10,515 bases of DNA from Novosphingobium sp. UBA6722 (GTDB taxonomy: Bacteria; Pseudomonadota; Alphaproteobacteria; Sphingomonadales; Sphingomonadaceae), in the NCBI GenBank assembly GCA_002454125.1, contig DKII01000153.1, positions 9,139 through 19,653 on the forward strand. Reading direction: 5' to 3'. Position numbers and translations under genes: made by a program. The first letter of the stretch is position 1, and every line of letters starts with the position of its first letter. Below the pieces are notes generated by a model, which was given only the letters and a program-made list of their open reading frames with translations, made no database searches and was not told the DNA's origin. Below are positions 1-5,982 of this stretch, piece by piece.

Positions 1-364
1 TGCCCTGGCCGTCGATCAGCGGCAGGCGCATCGACCAATCCTGGGTCATGCGCGCCAGCGCGTCATAGATCGCGCTGTCACCATGCGGGTGATAGTTGCC
101 CATCACGTCGCCGACGATCTTGGCGCTCTTGCGGTAAGGCCGGCCGGCGACAAAGCCGCCTTCCTGGCTGGCAAACAGGATGCGGCGGTGAACCGGCTTC
201 AGACCGTCGCGAACATCGGGAAGGGCGCGGCTGACGATCACGCTCATCGCGTAATCGAGGTAACTGGCCTTCATTTCATCGACGATGTCGACGCGCTGGA
301 AATCACCCTCCGGACCGGTGGGTTCGCTGGGTTCGAATTCGGGAATGTCTGTGTTGTCGCTCAC
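1..364 (-). CDS. gyrA: DNA gyrase subunit A, N-terminal part (cut by window edge)
   Basis: GyrA is the DNA-cleaving and rejoining subunit of gyrase, the A2B2 type II topoisomerase that adds negative supercoils using ATP. The visible 121 residues include the conserved stretch DEMKASYLDYAMSVIVSRAL, then LPDVRDGLKPVHRRIL and the helix-turn-helix segment with HPHGDSAIYDALARM. The catalytic tyrosine lies beyond the window. The two positions most often changed in quinolone resistance keep the susceptible-type residues, Ser97 and Asp101 in this numbering (E. coli Ser83 and Asp87). The start is GTG at 364: the reading frame upstream meets a TAG at 412-410 and offers no ATG. No clear Shine-Dalgarno precedes it, so the start is likely but not certain. 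The gene is divergent from the exported TPR-like gene. Confidence 0.95.
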   Translation of the reverse strand, partial: MSDNTDIPEFEPSEPTGPEGDFQRVDIVDEMKASYLDYAMSVIVSRALPDVRDGLKPVHRRILFASQEGGFVAGRPYRKSAKIVGDVMGNYHPHGDSAIYDALARMTQDWSMRLPLIDGQG

Positions 365-588
365 GCGGATTATCGGCCGATTGTTGGCGGGAAAGTCTCG
401 CTCAAGCGCCTAGGACAAGCCCGGTCGAAAGGCCACCACAACCACCGCCGGATCGCTATTTTTCCACACCCGTGGCGGCTTGTCTGAATGAACGGGCTGA
501 AGCGCATTCAACGCGGGTTCACTGGACCGGCGATAGTTCGCCGCAACAGTTGCCAAACTGGCGTTTTGCCGTCAGTAGCTGGCGCGAA
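365..588. other. Divergent intergenic region, gyrA / exported TPR-like gene
   Basis: This is non-coding DNA that must hold the promoters of gyrA (leftward) and of the gene starting at 641 (rightward). I cannot point to a convincing -35/-10 pair on either strand. An 8-bp perfect inverted repeat (GACAAGCC at 414-421, GGCTTGTC at 477-484) encloses 55 bp; chance is a reasonable explanation. A short AT-rich run sits at 455-464. The open frames that cross this region are shadows of gyrA or run out of frame into the next gene. Confidence 0.5.
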
Positions 589-617
589 GGAAGTTCCGTC
601 CGGAAATCCCATTCCGG
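589..617 (+). promoter_or_regulatory. Overlapping palindromes in the leader of the exported TPR-like gene
   Basis: Three dyads share segments just upstream of the ribosome binding site: GGAA-G-TTCC (589-597), TTCCG-TC-CGGAA (594-605) and CCGGAA-N6-TTCCGG (600-617). Because the middle segment can pair with either neighbour, the structures exclude one another, either as DNA operators or as RNA hairpins. This is seen directly; any regulatory role is inference. Confidence 0.3.
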
Positions 618-623
618 TCGATC

Positions 624-629
624 GAGGAG
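624..629 (+). promoter_or_regulatory. Ribosome binding site of the exported TPR-like gene
   Basis: GAGGAG lies 11 nt before the ATG at 641. The spacing is slightly long but it is the only strong Shine-Dalgarno match in the leader, and it supports the ATG that begins the signal peptide. Confidence 0.6.
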
Positions 630-640
630 TGAAGTGAACG

Positions 641-2077
641 ATGCGTCGCACCCAGTTTCTGACCCGTCCGGCCTATGCCCTTGCCCTGGCGCTGGCCTCG
701 CTCGGCGCCGTTGGCCTGGTCGCCACCCCGGCTGAAGCCCAGAAGAAGGATGACAAGAAGGCTGCCGCCAGCAAGGCGCCGCAGCCGACCAAGACCTTCG
801 TGCCGGCTTACACCGAGCTCAAGACCATGCTTGATGCCGCTGCCAAGCGTCCCGACGTGATCGCGGCCAAGGCCAAGGTTGCTGAAACCGAGCGCGCCTA
901 TCGCTCGGCCCGTGGCCGTACGGCCCAGGAAGCGGCCCGCGGCCAGTACGACGCTTCGGTCGCCGCTCTGGCCGGTCTGCTCACCGCCGAAAAGGCGAAG
1001 ACCGAAGAGCTCTTCACCAAGACCGGCAATGAAGCCGACAAGTTCTACGCCGGCCAGCTTGGCTTCACCTATGGCGGCCTGGCCGTCGACAAGCCGATGC
1101 AGCGTCGTGGTCTTGTCGCCATGATCGACAGCGGCAACGTGCCGACTGCCGAACTTGGCAAGTACAACTACTATGCCGCCGGCTTTGCCTTTGACATGAA
1201 GGACTTTGCTGCTGCTGAAGCATCGCTCAAGGCGGCGATTGCCGCTGGCAACAACGGTGCGGACGTGCAGGGCCTCCTGGCCGAAGCCCAGAACTCGGCC
1301 GGTCGTCCGGCTGATGCCCTGGCGACGTTCAAGACCCTGGTGAACAATGCGGTCGCTGCCGGCCAGACCCCGGCTGCCGACGTGCTTGAGCGCGCCGTGC
1401 TGATTTCCTACCAGAGCAAGAGCCCGGAAGCCGCCGATTGGGCGATCCGCCGGGTCGAATTCTACCCGACGCAGCTTGGCTGGGTCGCAGCCGGCCAGAT
1501 CCTGCGCGAGCGCGGTAACTTTGGTCCGAACGAGTCGCTCGACATCTCGCGTGCGCTCGACAAGGCCGGGGCGCTCAACTCCAGCACCCAGTCGGTGCAG
1601 CGCGAATACGTCGAATATCTGCAGTCGGCCGTCGGCAAGGTCGGCGTGCTCTATCCGGGTGAGGTGATCAAGGTCGCCAACCAGGGGATCAAGGTGACTG
1701 CGTTGCAGGCGACCGATCCCTTTGTGCGCGACGCCCTGGCTGAAGCGAACCGTCGTCTCGCTGCTGACAAGGCCTCCCTGGCCGGTCTGGAGCGCGATGC
1801 CCGGGCCCCGACCGCAACGGTCAAGACCGTGCTGATCGGCGCTGACACGCTGCTGAGCTATGACATGGATGCCAAGGCCGCCGAACTGTACCAGATTGCC
1901 CTGGGCAAGCCTGGTGTCGATGCGGCCGGGACCAACCTGCGCCTCGGGATCGCCCTGATCAAGCAGGGCAAGGTGGCCGAAGCAGAAGCGGCTCTCGCCA
2001 AGGTTGACGGTCCGCGCAAGGGCATTGCCCAGCTGTGGACCCTGGTCGCCAAGGGCAAGACCATTCCGGCTGCCTGA
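641..2077 (+). CDS. Exported TPR-like repeat protein of unknown function
   Basis: I do not recognise a named family. The 478-residue product begins with a classical signal peptide: Arg-Arg near the N-terminus, a hydrophobic core at about residues 11-28, and a likely signal peptidase I cut after ATPAEA (residue 33). A charged Lys/Asp/Ala linker follows (about 34-51), then alpha-helical sequence. TPR-like helix pairs are visible at about 171-236 (DFAAAEASLKAAI, then GRPADALATFKTL) and again at about 397-461 (AAELYQIALG, then GKVAEAEAALAKV). No transmembrane segment or enzyme motif follows the signal peptide, so a soluble periplasmic or secreted scaffold protein is the most likely reading. Every lysine codon I read is AAG, which together with the strong ribosome binding site hints at good expression. 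It is monocistronic, with its own terminator, and divergent from gyrA. Confidence 0.85.
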   Translation: MRRTQFLTRPAYALALALASLGAVGLVATPAEAQKKDDKKAAASKAPQPTKTFVPAYTELKTMLDAAAKRPDVIAAKAKVAETERAYRSARGRTAQEAARGQYDASVAALAGLLTAEKAKTEELFTKTGNEADKFYAGQLGFTYGGLAVDKPMQRRGLVAMIDSGNVPTAELGKYNYYAAGFAFDMKDFAAAEASLKAAIAAGNNGADVQGLLAEAQNSAGRPADALATFKTLVNNAVAAGQTPAADVLERAVLISYQSKSPEAADWAIRRVEFYPTQLGWVAAGQILRERGNFGPNESLDISRALDKAGALNSSTQSVQREYVEYLQSAVGKVGVLYPGEVIKVANQGIKVTALQATDPFVRDALAEANRRLAADKASLAGLERDARAPTATVKTVLIGADTLLSYDMDAKAAELYQIALGKPGVDAAGTNLRLGIALIKQGKVAEAEAALAKVDGPRKGIAQLWTLVAKGKTIPAA

Positions 2078-2103
2078 CCGGCATCACGGATTTGAAAACA
2101 GGA

Positions 2104-2131
2104 GAGGGCGGCAGGCAACTGCCGCTCTTTT
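2104..2131 (+). terminator. Rho-independent terminator of the exported TPR-like gene
   Basis: GCGGCAG (2108-2114) pairs perfectly with CTGCCGC (2119-2125) around the loop GCAA, a stable GNRA tetraloop. The stem can extend by G-T, G-C and A-T pairs, and a TCTTTT run follows at 2126-2131. It lies 30 nt after the stop at 2077. The T-run is only on the plus-strand exit side, so it should act mainly on rightward transcription; the convergent carbonic anhydrase gene ends just beyond. Confidence 0.8.
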
Positions 2132-2140
2132 CGTATGCGC

Positions 2141-2782
2141 CTATTCGGCCTCGTAGAATTCGCCAGTGGCCTCATCCAGGACGTGCAGCACGCCGTCGCT
2201 GATCGCGAAGAAGACGCCGCGGAGCTTCAGGGTGCCTTCGCGTTCCTTGGCCAATACCTGCGGAAAGGTGCGCAGGTTTGACAGGCTGACCTTCACGCCA
2301 GCCATTTCCATCGCCCGCTCAGCCTCCGGCCCTTCGGTGCCGTGGCGCAGCGCGACCATGTGGCGCGCACCGTCAAGCAGGCCGATCCAGTCCGCCACGA
2401 AGCCGCCTTCGCCGCGCGGCGCGCCTTGCAGCTCGCGCGAAAGCGCGGCCTTGCACCCGCCGCACATGCCGTGGCCCATGACCACGATCTGCTTGACCTG
2501 CAGCTTCTGGACCGCGAATTCGAGCGCGGCCGATACACCGTGCAGGCCCGGTGCCGTCTCAAACGGCGGGACCAGCGCGGCGACATTGCGCACGACAAAG
2601 ATTTCGCCCGGATCGACATCGAAAACCTGCGCCGGATCAACCCGGCTGTCCGAACAGGCGATTACCAGCAGCTTGGGAGACTGACCCTCTTCGGCCAGGC
2701 GGTCGTACCGCTCCTTCTGTTCGCGGTAGGCACCGTGGCGGAACCGGCGATAGCCCTCAAGCAGAGTGGCAAATTCAGGCAT
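2141..2782 (-). CDS. Beta-class carbonic anhydrase
   Basis: This enzyme interconverts CO2 and bicarbonate using a zinc ion, in the cytoplasm. The 213-residue product shows the beta-class zinc ligands Cys43 (CSDSR), His104 and Cys107 (HGMC), and the Asp45-Arg47 dyad typical of the active site. The conserved VRNVAALVPP and HGVSAALEFAV segments lie between them. Length is normal for the class. The frame opens further upstream (to 2818), but the ATG at 2782 is preferred: it begins MPEFATLLEGY, is preceded by GGGGAG, and shares one base with the stop codon of the PII-like gene. It is the last gene of the sbtA-sbtB-carbonic anhydrase operon, so it probably equilibrates imported bicarbonate with CO2, or traps leaked CO2. 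I leave the symbol blank because beta-CA names (can, cynT) are not resolved by sequence alone. Confidence 0.93.
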   Translation of the reverse strand: MPEFATLLEGYRRFRHGAYREQKERYDRLAEEGQSPKLLVIACSDSRVDPAQVFDVDPGEIFVVRNVAALVPPFETAPGLHGVSAALEFAVQKLQVKQIVVMGHGMCGGCKAALSRELQGAPRGEGGFVADWIGLLDGARHMVALRHGTEGPEAERAMEMAGVKVSLSNLRTFPQVLAKEREGTLKLRGVFFAISDGVLHVLDEATGEFYEAE

Positions 2783-3090
2783 CAGAACCGCTCCCCACGG
2801 ATCACCTCGACATCCCACATGGTCAGCAGCAAGCCATGACTGTTGAGCATCGGGGCCAGTGTATCGACCAGCACTTCCGCCTTTTCCACCGAGGCAATCG
2901 TCAGCACCAGCGACTTGTCGGTACCCATCACGCGTTCTTCGCGCCAGCGCCCGTCACGGCCGCTACCTGAAGTAACCGGCAAGACTGACCAGCCCGTGAT
3001 CTGGGCCCTGTCGATCGCATCGGTCACGCGGCGAACCAATGCCGTATCGACCAGTATCTCGATGCGCTTGCGGATGACTGTTTCGATCAT
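2782..3090 (-). CDS. sbtB: SbtB-type PII-like signalling protein
   Basis: The 102-residue product resembles the PII-like proteins that accompany SbtA transporters, which bind adenine nucleotides and modulate the transporter. The ferredoxin-like pattern is visible: first strand KRIEILVD (8-15), helix with DAIDRAQ, then GWSVLPVTSGSGRDGR (33-48), matching the GYTV...G-G-R entry to the T-loop in SbtB. The second half has LVLTIAS and an ending DVEVIRGERF comparable to the SbtB strand that ends in a G-x-x-F. It lacks the C-terminal Cys-Gly-Pro-x-Gly-Cys redox loop known from cyanobacterial SbtB. It also lacks the classical GlnB uridylylation signature, so it is not GlnB/GlnK. It starts 2 nt after the sbtA stop and its TGA shares a base with the carbonic anhydrase ATG. 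The ribosome binding site is weak (AGG), suggesting coupling to sbtA translation. The family assignment is fairly sure; the ligand is inference. Confidence 0.82.
   Translation of the reverse strand: MIETVIRKRIEILVDTALVRRVTDAIDRAQITGWSVLPVTSGSGRDGRWREERVMGTDKSLVLTIASVEKAEVLVDTLAPMLNSHGLLLTMWDVEVIRGERF
2791..2796 (-). promoter_or_regulatory. Ribosome binding site of the carbonic anhydrase gene
   Basis: On the minus strand this reads GGGGAG, 8 nt before the ATG at 2782. It lies inside the end of the upstream PII-like gene and decides the start of the carbonic anhydrase against the longer upstream reading. Confidence 0.75.
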
Positions 3091-3092
3091 GA

Positions 3093-4067
3093 CTAGCCTA
3101 AATAACCGCTGAGGAGGACCGAGAGTTCACCAAACAGGCTGATCCCGACCAGGATGTTGAAGGGGAAGGTGATCGACAAGGACATCGTCAGGTAGATCCC
3201 CGGATCGGCTTGCGGCAGAGCCAGGCGCATGGCGGCAGGCACGGCGATGTAGCTTGCGCTGGCGCAGAGCACACCGAGACCAGCGGCAGTAGCCACATCA
3301 AGGCCTATCAAATTCCCGACCACCACGCCGAGCGTGCCATTGAACAGTGGGAAGGCGATGGCCAAAATTACGAGGCGCAGGTTGAGCGCGCGGGCATCGA
3401 TCAGCCGGCGTGCAGCAATCAGGCCCATGTCGAGCAGGAACAGACACAGCACGCCCTTGAAGCCGCTGTCGAACAGCGGCTGGACCTCGGCATAGCCCTT
3501 GGGACCGGCAATCAGGCCGATCGCGAAGCTGCCCAGCAGCAGCACGACGGACGCATTAAGGAACACTTCGCGCAACAGTTCGCCACGAGACTGGCCATCG
3601 GCTCCCTGCCCACGCCGTGCAAGCATCAGGCCCGAGAGGATTGCTGGCGTCTCCATCACGGCCAGCACTGCAACCATGAACCCCGCCACGACCAGACCGC
3701 TTGCGCCCAGCAGTTCGTTGGCAGTCACGAAGGTAACCACACTGACCGACCCATAGTGCGCAGCAACTGCCCCGGCGTTGGTCTGGTCAAGCTTCGCAAA
3801 GCTGCGCAGCACGGCATAGGCGAGGAATGGAATTGTGAAGCTGAGGACGAGGCCGGCCAGCAACGCGGCGGCTACTTCGGCATTCACGCCCGATTTCGCT
3901 ACCGCAACGCCGCCCTTCAGGCCGATGGCCGCCATCAGATAGAGCGACATGCCCTTCGCAATGGCTTCTGGGATGGCAAGATCGGACCGCAGCGCAGAAG
4001 CCAGCAGGCCCAACAGGAAAAACAGGATCACCGGCGAGGCGAACGGGGCAAAGGCGGACACTTCCAT
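3093..4067 (-). CDS. sbtA: SbtA-family sodium-dependent bicarbonate transporter
   Basis: The 324-residue membrane protein matches the SbtA (Sbt_1) family, inner-membrane Na+/bicarbonate symporters with a 5+5 inverted-repeat fold. The N-terminus shows SPVILFFLLGLLAS followed by SDLAIPEAIAKGMSLYLMAAIGLKGG (about 28-53), a pattern very close to known SbtA proteins. The first-half substrate region reads AAHYGSVSVVTFVTA (102-116), then MVAVLAVMETPAIL. A mainly hydrophilic loop (about 150-168) divides the halves, and the second half has CASASYIAVPAAMR (268-281) and SLSITFPFNILVGI. Length is normal. The ATG at 4067 is the only good start: a TAG closes the frame at 4082-4080. There is no strong Shine-Dalgarno. 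It heads the operon with the PII-like regulator and carbonic anhydrase, which supports bicarbonate as substrate, though proteobacterial members may carry other anions. Confidence 0.88.
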   Translation of the reverse strand: MEVSAFAPFASPVILFFLLGLLASALRSDLAIPEAIAKGMSLYLMAAIGLKGGVAVAKSGVNAEVAAALLAGLVLSFTIPFLAYAVLRSFAKLDQTNAGAVAAHYGSVSVVTFVTANELLGASGLVVAGFMVAVLAVMETPAILSGLMLARRGQGADGQSRGELLREVFLNASVVLLLGSFAIGLIAGPKGYAEVQPLFDSGFKGVLCLFLLDMGLIAARRLIDARALNLRLVILAIAFPLFNGTLGVVVGNLIGLDVATAAGLGVLCASASYIAVPAAMRLALPQADPGIYLTMSLSITFPFNILVGISLFGELSVLLSGYLG

Positions 4068-4071
4068 GAGC

Positions 4072-4106
4072 CCAGCGCGCTAGCGCCATTGGCAAGCGCT
4101 GGCAAG
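4072..4106. promoter_or_regulatory. Dyad and direct repeats in the divergent sbtA/lipA promoter region
   Basis: The 57-bp gap between sbtA and lipA holds an inverted repeat CCAGCGC (4072-4078) / GCGCTGG (4096-4102). Inside it are a perfect 10-bp palindrome GCGCTAGCGC (4077-4086) and GCCA-T-TGGC (4085-4093). TGGCAAG occurs twice, at 4090-4096 and 4100-4106, exactly 10 bp apart. This looks like a possible regulator site for one or both genes; no factor can be named. Confidence 0.35.
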
Positions 4107-4113
4107 GCGACTA

Positions 4114-4118
4114 GAGGG
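4114..4118 (+). promoter_or_regulatory. Ribosome binding site of lipA
   Basis: GAGGG lies 6 nt before the ATG at 4125. It decides the lipA start: the same frame stays open far upstream (to 3210), but only over the antisense of sbtA. Confidence 0.7.
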
Positions 4119-4124
4119 CAGACC

Positions 4125-5057
4125 ATGAACGACCTGGCGAACCCTCCCAAGCCCGAACGTCAACGCAAGCCGGACTGGATCCGGGTCAAAGCACCGACCA
4201 GCAAGGGCTATGGCGAAACCCGCCAGCTGATGCGCGATCTCAACCTCAACACGGTTTGCGAAGAAGCCGCCTGCCCGAACATTGGCGAGTGCTGGACCAA
4301 GAAGCACGCAACCGTGATGATCCTGGGCGATGTCTGCACGCGGGCCTGCGCGTTCTGCAACGTCAAGACCGGGATGCCCCGCGCGGTCGACCCGCTTGAG
4401 CCGGAGCACGTCGCCACCGCCGCTGCCAAGATGGGGCTGGAACACATCGTCATCACCTCGGTTGACCGTGACGACCTGCCGGACGGCGGGGCCGGGCAAT
4501 TCGTGAAGGTGATCGAAGCCCTGCGCCGCAACACGCCGCAAACCACGATCGAGATTCTGACCCCCGATTTCCGCGGCAAGATGCATGCGGCGGTCGAGGC
4601 AATCGTTGCTGCCGGACCGGACGTCTACAACCACAACCTGGAAACCGTGCCACGGCTGTATCCGACGATCCGCCCCGGCGCGCGCTATTACGCCTCGCTC
4701 CGCCTGCTTGAGGAAGTGAAGCGCCACAATCCGCTCATCTTCACCAAGAGCGGTATCATGCTTGGCCTGGGCGAAGAGCGGCTTGAGGTCCATCAGGTGA
4801 TGGATGACATGCGCAGTGCCGGGATCGATTTCCTGACCATGGGGCAATACCTTCAGCCCACGCCGAAGCACGCCAAGGTGATCGATTTCGTCACGCCGCA
4901 AGCCTTCGATGCCTATGGCGCGATTGCCCGCGCCAAGGGCTTTCTGCAGGTCGCCTCCAGCCCGCTGACCCGGTCGAGCTATCATGCTGGTGATGATTTC
5001 AAGGCGATGCGCGCCGCGCGCGAAGCGCAGCTGGCCAAGGCCGCTGCACGCGGCTGA
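4125..5057 (+). CDS. lipA: Lipoyl synthase
   Basis: LipA is a radical SAM enzyme that inserts two sulfur atoms at C6 and C8 of octanoyl groups on lipoyl domains, completing the cofactor of pyruvate and 2-oxoglutarate dehydrogenases and the glycine cleavage system. The 310-residue product has all expected iron-sulfur ligands: Cys45, Cys50 and Cys56 (CEEAACPNIGEC) for the auxiliary 4Fe-4S cluster that donates sulfur, and Cys71, Cys75 and Cys78 (CTRACAFC) for the radical SAM cluster. The C-terminal RSSY (283-286) supplies the serine ligand of the auxiliary cluster. Other hallmarks include TSVDRDDLPDGGA, VYNHNLETVPRLY and LTMGQYLQPT. Length is typical. The TGA shares its last base with the ATG of the following Coq10-like gene, so the two are probably translated together. 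Confidence 0.97.
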   Translation: MNDLANPPKPERQRKPDWIRVKAPTSKGYGETRQLMRDLNLNTVCEEAACPNIGECWTKKHATVMILGDVCTRACAFCNVKTGMPRAVDPLEPEHVATAAAKMGLEHIVITSVDRDDLPDGGAGQFVKVIEALRRNTPQTTIEILTPDFRGKMHAAVEAIVAAGPDVYNHNLETVPRLYPTIRPGARYYASLRLLEEVKRHNPLIFTKSGIMLGLGEERLEVHQVMDDMRSAGIDFLTMGQYLQPTPKHAKVIDFVTPQAFDAYGAIARAKGFLQVASSPLTRSSYHAGDDFKAMRAAREAQLAKAAARG

Positions 5058-5518
5058 TGCCGGGGATCCAGGAAGTTCGCCGGCTGCCCTATAGCGCCGA
5101 GCAAATGTACGACCTGGTCGCCGATGTCGCTCGCTATGGCGAGTTCCTGCCCTGGGTTGTCGCAACGCGGGTCCGCTCGGACAGCGAGACCGAAATGATC
5201 GCTGACATGCTGGTCGGCTTCAACGCCTTGCGGGAAAAGTTCACCTCGCGGGTGCTCAAGCAGCGGCCCGAACGGATCGAAGTGATCTACATCGACGGGC
5301 CAATGCGCGATCTCGACAACGTCTGGCAGTTCCGGCCCGCGGAAGACGGTGGCTGCGAGGTTGAGTTCATGGTCAACTTCACATTCCGCAACGCCATGTT
5401 CGAGCGATTGGCCGGCCAGTATTTCGACCGGGCCTTCCGCAAAATGGTCGGCGCGTTCGAAACCCGCGCCGAGGCGCTTTACGGCAGCAAAAGTTCCAGC
5501 GCGACCAGCGCAGCTTGA
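5057..5518 (+). CDS. Coq10/RatA-family START-domain protein
   Basis: The 153-residue product is a polyketide cyclase/START-like protein of the Coq10p/RatA family. Coq10 binds ubiquinone and is needed for its proper use in respiration; the bacterial name RatA came from a proposed ribosome-association toxin in E. coli. Visible hallmarks are VRRLPYSAEQMYDLVADVARYGEFLPW (about 7-33), the strand with MLVGFNALREKFTSRV, IDGPMRDLDNVWQF, and the C-terminal helix with FDRAFRKMVGAFETRA. The residue after FLPW is Val where many members have Cys. There is no signal peptide. It starts on the last base of the lipA stop, without its own clear ribosome binding site. A role in quinone handling fits the pairing with lipA better than a toxin role; this is inference. 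Its 3' end overlaps the convergent pncC gene by 40 bp. Confidence 0.9.
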   Translation: MPGIQEVRRLPYSAEQMYDLVADVARYGEFLPWVVATRVRSDSETEMIADMLVGFNALREKFTSRVLKQRPERIEVIYIDGPMRDLDNVWQFRPAEDGGCEVEFMVNFTFRNAMFERLAGQYFDRAFRKMVGAFETRAEALYGSKSSSATSAA

Positions 5519-5979
5519 TGCCGCACGGTAGAACGGCTTGAGCCATCGAGCAGGCGCTCTTCGGCCAGCGCCTCTTCCTCATCCTGGCCGCGAATCGCGC
5601 GGGCAAAGACCACGGTTCCGACCGGTTTCTGCGGCGATCCACCACCCGGTCCGGCAATCCCGCTGATCGCCACGGCAACATCCGCGCCGCTGCGCTTTAG
5701 CGCCCCTTGCGCCATGGCCCAGGCGCAAGCGATCGAGACCGCACCAAAGGTATCGATGATGTCCGGATTGACGCCGAGCAGTTCCTGCTTGGCTTCATTC
5801 GAATAGGTCACGAAGCCGCGATCAAGTACGGCGGACGAGCCGGCGATCTCGGTCAAGGCGGCTGCGACCAGTCCGCCGGTGCAGCTTTCGGCCAGGGCCA
5901 CGGTCCGGCCGGCGGCAATGTTGCTTTCAATCACGCGCGCGGCGAGTTCGGCGATGTCGTCTGGAAGCAGGTGGTCCAT
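5479..5979 (-). CDS. pncC: Nicotinamide-nucleotide amidohydrolase (CinA C-terminal domain type)
   Basis: PncC deamidates nicotinamide mononucleotide to nicotinic acid mononucleotide, recycling the NMN released by NAD-dependent DNA ligase. The 166-residue product is the stand-alone CinA C-terminal domain. Key motifs are AESCTGG with the candidate nucleophile Ser32, and FVTYSNEAKQELLGV with the candidate catalytic Lys64. They match the Ser/Lys pair of the characterised E. coli enzyme. ISGIAGPGGG and KPVGTVVFA follow. The N-terminal molybdopterin-binding-like domain of full CinA is absent, and length is normal for the stand-alone form. The ATG at 5979 is 3 nt after the stop of the upstream exported-protein gene, with AAGG 8 nt before it. 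The gene is the last of the ispDF cluster and ends at a TAA inside the 3' end of the Coq10-like gene. Confidence 0.92.
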   Translation of the reverse strand: MDHLLPDDIAELAARVIESNIAAGRTVALAESCTGGLVAAALTEIAGSSAVLDRGFVTYSNEAKQELLGVNPDIIDTFGAVSIACAWAMAQGALKRSGADVAVAISGIAGPGGGSPQKPVGTVVFARAIRGQDEEEALAEERLLDGSSRSTVRHQAALVALELLLP

Positions 5980-5982
5980 CGC

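Noticed and set aside
369..374. GATAAT on the minus strand as a -10 element giving a leaderless gyrA mRNA
   Set aside because: It lies only 4 nt before the GTG and no acceptable -35 is found 15-19 bp upstream, so the match may be chance.
414..484. 8-bp inverted repeat with a 55-bp loop as a regulatory or recombination site
   Set aside because: The arms are short and far apart, with no supporting context, so chance is likely.
83..487. Plus-strand frame opposite gyrA
   Set aside because: It is a shadow of gyrA running into intergenic DNA, with no ribosome binding site or domain.
2783..2818. N-terminal extension of the carbonic anhydrase (12 residues)
   Set aside because: The extension overlaps the PII-like gene, while the ATG at 2782 has a good ribosome binding site and a coupled stop/start junction.
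3210..4124. Long upstream extension of the lipA reading frame (305 more residues)
   Set aside because: It is the antisense of sbtA, has low-complexity His/Gln/Arg-rich composition, and the true lipA N-terminus begins at the ATG with a ribosome binding site at 4125.
4080..5165. 361-codon minus-strand frame across lipA
   Set aside because: It is a shadow of lipA, with composition typical of reverse frames and no recognisable domain.
5057..5518. RatA as half of a toxin-antitoxin module
   Set aside because: There is no partner antitoxin gene; the neighbours are lipA and pncC, and Coq10-type motifs fit a quinone-binding role better.
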